DNA of 8,959 nt from Saprospiraceae bacterium UBA6168. Its GTDB lineage: Bacteria > Bacteroidota > Bacteroidia > Chitinophagales > Saprospiraceae. The DNA lies in the NCBI GenBank assembly GCA_002435785.1, contig DIUC01000057.1:1-8959 (forward strand), given 5' to 3'. Numbering within the stretch: position 1 is the first letter of the stretch; each line of letters begins with the position of its first letter. Below, piece after piece: positions 1-6,120 of this stretch. The notes below the pieces were generated by a model. It searched no databases. It was given only the letters and a program-made list of their open reading frames with translations, and was not told where the DNA came from. Both the position numbers and the translations under genes were made by a program.

Positions 1-1
1 G

Positions 2-739
2 GCCGATTCATGCAACAACGCCGTTGGAAAACATTGGAAAATACAGAACAGCGCCAAACTGCAGTTCGTCGAAACGCCCGTTAATAATAAGTACTGGGTT
101 TATGACAGGCGGTCAGTAAACGACCTCGTTTTTTCAGGCATCACAGACCTCAAATACCGATATGCAAATCTCCAAGTTTCTTTGGCACTGGAGCGGGATA
201 TAAGCTTGAAAAAACGGGAGTGGTCGGTATTCGGCGGTGGGTTCATGCGAGTCAGGTTTCAAGACTGGGTAATATCAAACAATGCCGAAACCACCTACTA
301 TACGGATTTGGTCTTTAAATCGGTTTATGACAGCTTGCAAGGCATTTACCACCAAGTAATGGTAAGCAAAAGAAAATTGGAGAACCCTATCCTCGCCAGC
401 TCTTCAAATAAGGTATCCAATCAGAGTACCCACTTCCCGATTCACTATGGCATTTTGGGTGGCGTGTCTTTCCCTATCGCAACGCACGGTAAATGGCAAT
501 TGAAAGGGCAAGCAACCATAACCCACGACTTTAACATAAGCTTCAGGGGGGTGGAGGATATACCCACATATCGGCAAACCTACCTGTTGGCTGGCATAAT
601 GCTCAAGCCAAGTACCACCAAACAAGCATCGCAGCCAACACCAGATGATTTGCCAACCCAATCAAAAACAGGAAGAAAAATACCGCTGAGGGGCTTCCAA
701 ACCGGAATCTCGCAACATGAGCTTTTTTCTCCTCCCTGA
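2..739 (+). CDS. Outer-membrane beta-barrel protein, 5' partial, frame ends early at a T6 run
   Basis: The frame is open from the left edge, so the gene starts outside the window; the TTG at 182 is only an internal codon. The translation alternates polar and aromatic or hydrophobic residues in short stretches, for example around residues SLALERDISLKK, WSVFGGGFMRVRF, YGILGGVSFPI and TYLLAGIMLKP. This pattern is typical of outer-membrane barrels of Bacteroidota (inference; no family recognised). A Pro/Thr/Gln/Ser-rich linker follows (about 607-670), then what reads like a new barrel strand (GFQTGISQHELF) that stops at TGA 737-739. The next frame continues the barrel pattern without a usable start codon, so the 3' end here is probably caused by a one-base loss. 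Its role is unknown; it would lie in the outer membrane. Confidence is good that this is coding and moderate for the barrel call. Confidence 0.6.
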   Translation, partial: ADSCNNAVGKHWKIQNSAKLQFVETPVNNKYWVYDRRSVNDLVFSGITDLKYRYANLQVSLALERDISLKKREWSVFGGGFMRVRFQDWVISNNAETTYYTDLVFKSVYDSLQGIYHQVMVSKRKLENPILASSSNKVSNQSTHFPIHYGILGGVSFPIATHGKWQLKGQATITHDFNISFRGVEDIPTYRQTYLLAGIMLKPSTTKQASQPTPDDLPTQSKTGRKIPLRGFQTGISQHELFSPP

Positions 740-1098
740 ATATAGGCTATTTATCGGACAAAAAATTTGGGATAGATTTATCGGTGCGGAGCCCTATTTT
801 TTGGGGAACGGAGGTAATAACGGCGTTTGTTGGTCCTGTTTACCAAATAGGCGATTCCCGCTTCTTTGCAAAAGGTGGAGCGGAGTTTTTATTCTTGGGC
901 GGCGATTTTGAAGATGAGTCAGGGGAAAGCTCCAATTTCGGGGTTTTGCCTTATATCGGCGCCAAATACCTGCTCCCGATAACAACGAATTTAGGGCTTC
1001 ATGCTGAGTTAGGGGCTTATCCTGTTTCAATTGAAGATTTCCCCATCCTGCCAAGCTTGGGAATCGGGTTCGTGATAGCTCCTTTTGGGGCAAAATGA
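721..1098 (+). pseudogene. Downstream part of the frameshifted beta-barrel gene
   Basis: This frame opens directly after TGA 718-720 and has no ATG near its beginning; the first possible start is GTG at 784, which would give a protein without a signal peptide. The translation runs through repeated barrel-like strands: SLNIGYLSDKKFGIDLSV, TEVITAFVGPVYQI, FFAKGGAEFLFL, an acidic loop (DFEDESGESS), LPYIGAKYLLPI, LGLHAELGAYPVSI and a last strand LGIGFVIAP. Adding one T to the run at 723-728 joins it smoothly to the upstream frame (HELF-F-SSLNIGYL), making one longer polypeptide with two barrel-like parts. It may be a true mutation, a homopolymer error in the read, or less likely a programmed shift. 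The stop overlaps an ATG at 1095, but that frame's better start is at 1221. Confidence 0.55.
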
Positions 1099-1220
1099 AG
1101 CTGTTCTGGTCGAGAGCCAGGCGGCAACTGGGCAATGCCTTGACATTTGCCATTGCTTTTCTGCATGGCAGACTTCAACTTGGGCAGGAAAATCAATGCA
1201 ATGAATCCAAAGCTTCACCG

Positions 1221-1650
1221 ATGAAAACGCTGCAATACTTTATCCTCGCAATGGTGGTTTTGCCCTTGGTTGCTTTAGGACAAAACCCAATAGACGGGGG
1301 TGCGAAAGTGCCGCCAGTTTCGCCCATTGATTCTATTCAATTGGAATACCCTGCTGGGAGTGTGCAATACCCGTCCCCAGCCGCCTTTTCGCTGTCGCAA
1401 ACTACCGCCATTTCCCAAGCTAAGTTGATGAAGGAACGGGAGAGCCAAAGCCAATATTTTGAGGAATGGCCCGCACCAAGCTACAACGAAGCGAGGCAAC
1501 TTCTGAATGACAGGCGTTTGCACAACCGTTTTCAAATCAATGACAAGCAGCTATGCCGTGGGCACAAATCATGCTTTTATGTTCCTCTGTGTGTTGGACA
1601 AGCATTTCGACCTGGATTCCTATGATTGGGAACGTTGGCAAAATTGGTGA
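1221..1650 (+). pseudogene. Small secreted protein, probably frameshifted
   Basis: The start at ATG 1221 is chosen because it begins a clear signal peptide: MK, a hydrophobic core (YFILAMVVLPLVA), then an ALG-Q cleavage site typical of Bacteroidota secreted proteins. The frame can be extended upstream to ATG 1095, but that would bury the signal peptide. The mature part is rich in Pro, Ser, Gln and Glu. In this frame the protein ends at TGA 1623-1625 after 134 residues with an unnatural Cys/Arg-rich tail. The +1 frame from about 1550 gives a much more protein-like end, YAVGTNHAFMFLCVL then DLDSYDWERWQNW, stopping at TGA 1648-1650. One extra base between 1507 and 1622, for example near the CAGC at 1548, would explain both. 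No family is recognised and no function is proposed. The protein would be periplasmic or exported. Confidence 0.5.
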
Positions 1651-1689
1651 TACAGCAGTTTCTAAGATTAGCAATGAGGCCGAAATAAC

Positions 1690-1944
1690 ATGCCCGCAAC
1701 CATCATTTCCCCTTTCCCATCAACCGCTTCGCCGCCTTGTCAAAATCGGCAGTCCCTCCCGTTTGAGCAGGCGTAGACGGTTGTTCAGGTTGTCCTCGGC
1801 GGGCAGTTCAAGCCCGTGCTAGCCGAGCAGCAGCCCAGCCATTATTCGTGGGTTGACCAAAATCAGGCTAATGCCTTGTACAGCATCATTGACAAGTCAA
1901 TGGGGATGCCGGTAGCTTGCCAAGCAAAAGCCTTCTCGCCATGA
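1690..1944 (+). pseudogene. Remnant of a small reading frame with an internal TAG
   Basis: From ATG 1690 the frame runs 28 codons to TAG 1774-1776, then stays open for 55 more codons to TGA 1942-1944. The second part looks like real protein (VVQVVLGGQFKPVLAE, then HYSWVDQNQANALYSIIDK) and its stop overlaps the ATG of the next gene as ATGA, a layout usual for translationally coupled genes. The part before TAG is Pro/Ser-rich and less convincing; a frame change in the region is possible too. This may be a gene broken by a nonsense change, or only the 3' end of a more damaged gene. No family is recognised. Between 1651 and 1689 nothing else is supported. Confidence 0.35.
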
Positions 1945-2798
1945 AAGACAAATTATTTCCTTACATTTTCACTTTGGTTGTGGGCGGCATTGGTTCATTT
2001 GCAACCTTCATTATTTGGAACGTTCACCATAAAACCGAAATGGTGCAGTTGACATTGATTGTCAGTGGCATGTTCTTTTTTCTTGGTTTGGTGATTGGAC
2101 TGCTTAGGGTGCACAAAGTTTGGCTGGGGTGGTTGGTTTTGCATGCTGCCACATTGTTTTCCTTGGGACCAAGCATCGTGCAGTTTTTGTTTTCAGCCAG
2201 TAATGATGGTGAGTTGGCTTCCAATCCCGAAGCAAGGCAATTGACCATTTTTATGGTAATGCTGATTTTTGTTCCGATGGTTTTCAGCCTCTCTGGGGTG
2301 TATTTGGGGAAAAGATTTTTGACCAAGGAACTGCAATCGGGCGAAGCCTTGGACTGGCAGGTTAAGGCCCGCAAAGGATTGATTTGGTTTGTGGGCTTGT
2401 TATTGCCGGTATTCGTTGGAATCATGGGGATGTTCGGTGTTATGATTGTCGGTTTTGCAGCCTTCACGTTGAAAATCGAAATGCCGCCAATGGTTTTCGC
2501 CATAGTAACCCCTATGATTTTTGCTGTATTAGTGGCATTATTGACTTTTTTTCGGGGAAAGTGGCTACTGAACGGCCTGTTGGTCTGTATTGCCCCATTG
2601 GTTTTTTCGTGCTTGCCTCAGCTTAGGAAATATCCCGGTGAAATCATCTGGTGGGACTTCAGCAATGAATCGTTCAAGGCGATTGTCGCCTTCATTGCCA
2701 TCCTTTCAACCGTACTTTTGTCGGCGTACATGGTGAGCAGGTGGAAAACGAAAAGGGCAAAGATTGTTGCTGAAGCTCAAGGAAATTTGCTTGCGTGA
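1941..2798 (+). CDS. Polytopic inner-membrane protein of unknown function
   Basis: The protein has 285 residues and about eight hydrophobic segments, at roughly residues 6-26, 35-56, 59-84, 101-122, 146-176, 183-204, 207-226 and 246-265. It ends in a short basic, cytoplasm-like tail (RWKTKRAK). The start is set at ATG 1941 because it gives a normal MKDK-plus-hydrophobic N-terminus and overlaps the preceding stop as ATGA; an in-frame start at 1917 would add only eight residues. A charged loop at about 123-145 lies between the fourth and fifth segments. I see no catalytic or transport motif and do not recognise the family. It is the first intact gene after a run of damaged ones and is convergent with the gene at 2911-3354. 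The intervening 112 bases show no clear terminator. Confidence 0.8.
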   Translation: MKDKLFPYIFTLVVGGIGSFATFIIWNVHHKTEMVQLTLIVSGMFFFLGLVIGLLRVHKVWLGWLVLHAATLFSLGPSIVQFLFSASNDGELASNPEARQLTIFMVMLIFVPMVFSLSGVYLGKRFLTKELQSGEALDWQVKARKGLIWFVGLLLPVFVGIMGMFGVMIVGFAAFTLKIEMPPMVFAIVTPMIFAVLVALLTFFRGKWLLNGLLVCIAPLVFSCLPQLRKYPGEIIWWDFSNESFKAIVAFIAILSTVLLSAYMVSRWKTKRAKIVAEAQGNLLA

Positions 2799-2910
2799 AT
2801 GCTGCTTATCGATCGAATTAAGGTTCACATGCGGAAGTGTGCAGCACCCAAAATCTCGCCTTTCCAAATTCTCATCTCCATCTCCTTCCGCTATCAATCC
2901 TAGCTCACTT

Positions 2911-3354
2911 TCAGTTGGAGTTCATTCTGCGCCCATCCCCCGACTCGACCCGAATCCCAATCCTGCTCAGCAGCACCCAAAGCAACAAGCCCACGAAGGC
3001 GATGATGATGCCGATAACCAAGAACAGGATGCCAAGATAGGGTATCACGATACCCAACACGATGAACATGCCGCCCAGAATCATCACCAGCAGGCCAACA
3101 AAGCCAAGGCTCAGGCGCTGAACGAGCTTTGATTTTTGGGAATGCTTGGTCGTCTTTTTCTCCCACCATTTTTTCAGCCAGCCTGCGTTCTTTCCTTTTT
3201 TAAATTGGGAAGGTGCAGCCGTTTTCCAATCCAACTGGACGGCGGAAACGGCATGGCTTGGTGTGGTGCCCGCACTTGACGCAGCAGAAACGGAAGGCAT
3301 GGATACGGCAAAGGACAATGCCGTGAGCAAGGATAAAAGCAAGGTGATTTTCAT
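2911..3354 (-). CDS. Small secreted/membrane protein with a basic linker and C-terminal membrane hairpin
   Basis: The start is set at ATG 3352-3354 because it opens a clean signal peptide (MKITLLLSLLTALSFAVS, likely cut after a VSA near residue 24). A longer frame from 3456 would place that signal inside the protein. The 147-residue product then has a Ser/Ala-rich stretch, a strongly basic, Trp-containing region (residues 51-80, with GWLKKWWEKK), and two adjacent Gly/Leu/Ile-rich membrane segments (about 82-105 and 108-130), ending in a short hydrophilic tail. The topology suggests an inner-membrane hairpin with the basic part on the outer face (inference). It lies 98 bases downstream of lgt on the same strand and may be co-transcribed. 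I do not recognise the family and assign no function. Confidence 0.75.
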   Translation of the reverse strand: MKITLLLSLLTALSFAVSMPSVSAASSAGTTPSHAVSAVQLDWKTAAPSQFKKGKNAGWLKKWWEKKTTKHSQKSKLVQRLSLGFVGLLVMILGGMFIVLGIVIPYLGILFLVIGIIIAFVGLLLWVLLSRIGIRVESGDGRRMNSN

Positions 3355-3452
3355 CGAAACAAAGGAGTTTTTAAGAAACTGGTGAATGATTGCTCTTGCA
3401 TTTGAAAGATGCGACCATACACTCAACTCCCCTATTTGCCGAAGGGAAAAAA

Positions 3453-4607
3453 TCAAGCTTTGGCGTTAACCCGTTTGCGCCAAATGACGCCAGCAATTCC
3501 TATCAAAAAGAAAATTACGGCGATTATCTCCGCCTGCGTCGGCTGAAAAGGCAGCGACTCATAGACCTCGTTGACCCGGATTTTTTCAATCCAAAACCGC
3601 TCGAAGCCATTGAGAATCAGGTAAATAAAGAAAATGACGCCCGACGCCGTCACCCGCTTGCGGATGGCCCAGAGGAAGCCGCCGATGAGGAAGGAGGCCA
3701 ACACTTCGTACAATGGGGTAGGATAAACCGGGTTTTCCAAGCGGGTGCAGTGAATCCACTGGCAACCCTCAATGGCCACGCCTACTTTGTTGACGTTGTG
3801 CGGATAATCGTAAGCCCAAAACCAGTCGGGCAGGAACCATCCATCTGGGATTGCGGCGGCATCTATGCCCCAGTCGCCGTCGCCTGAAAGCTGGCAGCCT
3901 ATCCGCCCTACGCCGTAGGAAATGATAAGCGCTGGCGCAACTGCGTCCGCTGTCGGCCAGAACGGGATATTGTGCTTGCGCATGTACCAAGTGACGCCAA
4001 GGTAGCCGAAGATAAGGCCACCATATATGGCCAGACCGCTGCCAGAGAAGAAGGTACCAATGGGGTCAGAGAGAAACCCGGACGGCTCTTCGAGGATGGC
4101 AAACACCTTGGCGCCGAGTATGCCCGTGATAGCGGCGATGATGGTCAGGTCGCCAATGCGGTCGTGCGGGTATAGCGTACTGACGATTTCTCTTGGCTTG
4201 GGCAATGCCTGCTTTTTCTTTTCCCACCACCGCATTGCACCAAACACGAGGGCGAGGGCAATGCCCGCTGGCCAGTTGCCCTTCATCGAGAGCAGCACGT
4301 CGGCAGCGTCTTTTTGGAACGCTGCAAAATTTTGGAAAATATAGACCAGCTTGAAGCCGAGGAAGAAACCAAAAAGCGCATTGGAGGCAATTTCCCAAAG
4401 GGAGGCTGGCTCGCCAACGAGGGTTTTGACGGTCGTAGGCTGGTAGATTCCTTCGTCTGCCTTTCGCTTGAGTTCGAGGTAAAAAAACAGTGCTGCCGAG
4501 AGGATGGCCACCACGAGCATCACTCCGAAGGTTTTGAAGATGGAAGTCCAGTTATCGGGTTGCGTGCCGAAGATGTCGTGGAACAAATAGGAAAGGTCTG
4601 GGTACAT
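3453..4607 (-). CDS. lgt: Prolipoprotein diacylglyceryl transferase
   Basis: Lgt moves the diacylglyceryl group of phosphatidylglycerol to the lipobox cysteine of prolipoproteins, the first step of bacterial lipoprotein maturation, in the inner membrane. Family motifs appear in the expected order: FGVML near residue 27, GLAIYGGLIFG (191-201), GVGRIGCQLSGDGDWG (232-247, carrying the key Arg235), PTPLYE (296-301), NGFERFWIEKIR (333-344, with the second key Arg337) and QAEIIA near 358. At 384 residues it is about 90 longer than the E. coli enzyme; the extra length lies mainly in the N-terminal third and in the loop at 248-290. Compared by memory with E. coli, His103 is replaced by Tyr195, Asn146 by Cys238 and Tyr26 by Phe27. 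The start ATG 4605-4607 follows a TAnnTTTG box. The identification is secure; the substitutions rest on hand alignment. Confidence 0.93.
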   Translation of the reverse strand: MYPDLSYLFHDIFGTQPDNWTSIFKTFGVMLVVAILSAALFFYLELKRKADEGIYQPTTVKTLVGEPASLWEIASNALFGFFLGFKLVYIFQNFAAFQKDAADVLLSMKGNWPAGIALALVFGAMRWWEKKKQALPKPREIVSTLYPHDRIGDLTIIAAITGILGAKVFAILEEPSGFLSDPIGTFFSGSGLAIYGGLIFGYLGVTWYMRKHNIPFWPTADAVAPALIISYGVGRIGCQLSGDGDWGIDAAAIPDGWFLPDWFWAYDYPHNVNKVGVAIEGCQWIHCTRLENPVYPTPLYEVLASFLIGGFLWAIRKRVTASGVIFFIYLILNGFERFWIEKIRVNEVYESLPFQPTQAEIIAVIFFLIGIAGVIWRKRVNAKA

Positions 4608-4659
4608 TGCTGCTTGTTTTTTTGATGGCCCTGCATGGTTGGTGCAGCGGCTGTTGCAG

Positions 4660-4667
4660 CAAAGATA
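4660..4667 (-). promoter_or_regulatory. Bacteroidota-type -7 box upstream of lgt
   Basis: On the minus strand the sequence TATCTTTG matches the Bacteroidota primary sigma-factor -7 consensus TAnnTTTG exactly. It lies about 52 bases upstream of the lgt ATG. No clear TTG is seen at the expected -33 position, so this rests on one box. It suggests lgt can be transcribed apart from the ferritin pair upstream. Confidence 0.45.
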
Positions 4668-4723
4668 GACAGCGAATCGAGGTGGTTTAGGTGTTTTTTT
4701 TTGAAGTCAAATGTGATGGCCGC

Positions 4724-5326
4724 TTAGGCAAGTACAAACTGCATCAGTTCGTGCAGCTCTTTTGCGTCGCCATAAAGGCGGTCGGAATAGCTCGTGGCCC
4801 GGAAGGTCAGCAAATGGGGGCGGTCGTTCCGCAGCGTGAGTTCGATGGTGATGTTGCCAAACTGCTGGTTGATTTTTTTGCCTTCCTCCCATTTCTGCCG
4901 AGGCTTCAGGTAGTGCCGTTCTACGGTTTGCATCCAATCCTTTTCCGACCAGGAGCGGGTATCGGAGAGGTCGCTGCGGTAGTCAAGCATGAGCACTTTC
5001 TCTTTGAGCAGGTCGAAAAAGTGGCCAGCATCCTGCCTTGCAAATTCCGTGAGGGGGAAGTGGATGGCAAACCCCTTGGAGGAAGGCGTGTCGAGGAAAG
5101 TAAGCGCTCGGTCAACGCCATTGGGCGATGACTGGTACATGGCATACCCTTCTGCCAAAAGGGCGAAGATGCGGCGGCAGTCCAGTGTGTCCTTCCAACC
5201 CTCATAGGCTTCTCGTTCCGCCGGGCTTCGCTCAATGCACTCCTTGAGGATGGGCCGGGAGGCAGAACTTTGCTCCGCCTCCCGAAAGAAATCTTTGAAG
5301 TAATCCCAGATATTCGTCATGGTCAT
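4724..5326 (-). CDS. Hypothetical protein coupled to ferritin
   Basis: The 200-residue soluble product has no signal peptide or membrane segment. The N-terminal half is helical and charged (NIWDYFKDFFREAEQ, then a segment with Cys30 and Cys50). The C-terminal third ends with a likely beta stretch (FGNITIELTLRN, then RPHLLTFRATSY) and a short helix. I do not recognise the family. The start ATG (5324-5326) overlaps the ferritin stop as ATGA, which implies translational coupling; a second ATG two codons later could also serve. Tight coupling to ferritin suggests, but does not prove, a role beside it, for example in iron loading or stress response. The stop TAA (4724-4726) is followed by a 116-base gap before lgt without a clear terminator. 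Confidence 0.8.
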   Translation of the reverse strand: MTMTNIWDYFKDFFREAEQSSASRPILKECIERSPAEREAYEGWKDTLDCRRIFALLAEGYAMYQSSPNGVDRALTFLDTPSSKGFAIHFPLTEFARQDAGHFFDLLKEKVLMLDYRSDLSDTRSWSEKDWMQTVERHYLKPRQKWEEGKKINQQFGNITIELTLRNDRPHLLTFRATSYSDRLYGDAKELHELMQFVLA

Positions 5327-5853
5327 TCTGCAGCACCGGCAGCTTCTGCGGCGATGGCAGCTTTGTTGACAGCGTCCATTTCCTTGTCAATGAAGTAAAG
5401 GCTCTGCGGGCCATCGCCGATGAGGCGGATGCGGTCCAGTACGGTGCGCATGAGCGCTTCCTCCTCCCGCTGCTCATTGATGTACCATTGCAGGAAGGTC
5501 TGTGTGCCGTGGTCGTTTTCCTTGTTGGCCAAGGTGATGAGCTTGTTGATGCTTTGTGTCACTTTTTGCTCGTGTGCATACACCTCCTTGAACAAGAGTT
5601 GCACCGTTTCGAACTTGCGGGGCGGCTCTTTGATGCCAGGGGTCAGGGCAAAGCCGTCCACGTCGGAGAGGTACTCAAAAATCTTGAGCATGTGCATTCG
5701 CTCTTCTTCCGACTGGCGCTTGAGGAAGGCTGCGCAGCCATTGAGGCCCAGGCTGTCGCACCAAGTGGACATGGAGAGGTACAGGAACGAAGCGTAACCT
5801 TCAAATTCAATTTGTTGGTTGAGGGCTTCCTCCATTTTCTTCGAAATCATCAT
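5323..5853 (-). CDS. ftnA: Bacterial non-heme ferritin
   Basis: This iron-storage protein oxidises Fe(II) and stores it as a ferric mineral inside a 24-subunit cytoplasmic shell. The 176-residue sequence follows E. coli FtnA closely: FEGYASFLYLSMSTWCD, EEERMHMLKIFEYL, YAHEQKVTQSINKL, TFLQWYINEQREEE and LYFIDKEM. By alignment from memory the ferroxidase ligands are all kept: Glu18, Glu51, His54, Glu95, Gln128 and Glu131. No heme-ligand Met typical of bacterioferritin was identified, and the FtnA-like C-terminus (LYFIDKE) favours FtnA. The end carries an unusual Ala-rich tail (KAAIAAEAAGAAE) beyond the core helices. Two ATG codons are adjacent at the start (5851-5853 and 5848-5850); either may be used. 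It is the first gene of a pair with the unknown gene at 4724-5326. Confidence 0.95.
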   Translation of the reverse strand: MMISKKMEEALNQQIEFEGYASFLYLSMSTWCDSLGLNGCAAFLKRQSEEERMHMLKIFEYLSDVDGFALTPGIKEPPRKFETVQLLFKEVYAHEQKVTQSINKLITLANKENDHGTQTFLQWYINEQREEEALMRTVLDRIRLIGDGPQSLYFIDKEMDAVNKAAIAAEAAGAAE

Positions 5854-5914
5854 GTTGGTTGAATTTTAATCGTCTGAATGTATTTGCTCAGGCTTCAAAA
5901 ACCGAAAGGCAAAG

Positions 5915-5922
5915 CAAAGTAA
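5915..5922 (-). promoter_or_regulatory. Weak -7-like box upstream of ferritin
   Basis: The minus strand reads TTACTTTG, one mismatch from TAnnTTTG, 61 bases upstream of the ferritin start. No -33 TTG is seen at the right distance, so this is only a candidate. Confidence 0.2.
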
Positions 5923-6060
5923 AACGATGAATACGGTGTTTGGTTTGGAAAAATGGAAAATTCCAGCCAATGAAACCGATTTACCCGGGTTTTTGCGCCA
6001 AAACAAAGGGATGACATAAGCAGTGTGGAAAAATCGGGTTCGCTGGCAGGATATTTTTTC

Positions 6061-6068
6061 TATTTTTG
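6061..6068 (+). promoter_or_regulatory. Bacteroidota-type -7 box upstream of parA
   Basis: TATTTTTG matches TAnnTTTG exactly, 52 bases upstream of the parA ATG. At the -33 spacing (about 6039-6041) the sequence is TTC, one base off TTG. Transcription would start near 6072 and leave a leader of about 50 bases. An AGGAGG at 6093-6098 lies inside this leader but 22 bases from the ATG, too far for a usual ribosome site. Confidence 0.5.
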
Positions 6069-6120
6069 CCGGGCATCCTCTCACGAACAAAAAGGAGGAA
6101 AAAACTGGTAAACGAGCTAT

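Larger units (their letters stand above)
5854..6120. other. Divergent intergenic spacer between ferritin and parA
   Basis: This 267-base AT-rich spacer separates the ferritin pair (minus) from the parA group (plus), so it should hold both promoters. It contains a short inverted repeat TGGAA-AA-TTCCA at 5954-5965 and an 8-base palindrome ACCCGGGT at 5983-5990, which could be operators but are short enough to be chance. No gene is supported in it; the 74-codon minus-strand frame at 5866-6090 has no protein-like character. Confidence 0.6.

Noticed and set aside
719..732. Programmed -1 ribosomal frameshift at the T6 run
   Set aside because: The codons CTT TTT TCT allow at most one of the two tRNAs to re-pair after a -1 slip, and no clear downstream pseudoknot or hairpin was seen; an indel is simpler.
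1553..1822. 89-codon plus-strand frame in the damaged region
   Set aside because: Its second half is Arg/Ser-rich shadow-like sequence, and the neighbouring frame gives more protein-like ends at 1550-1650 and 1777-1944.
2024..2503. 159-codon minus-strand reading frame
   Set aside because: It is antisense to the membrane protein at 1941-2798, which has strong membrane-segment periodicity in its own frame.
2799..2910. Terminator between the convergent genes
   Set aside because: Only short inverted pieces were found (for example TGCTGC with a distant GCAGCA); no stable stem followed by a T run on either strand.
3390..3887. 165-codon plus-strand reading frame
   Set aside because: It is antisense to lgt, whose motifs are clear; the translation is shadow sequence.
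5954..5990. Iron-regulator (Fur-like) operator upstream of ferritin
   Set aside because: The inverted repeat and the ACCCGGGT palindrome are too short and do not match a Fur box by eye.
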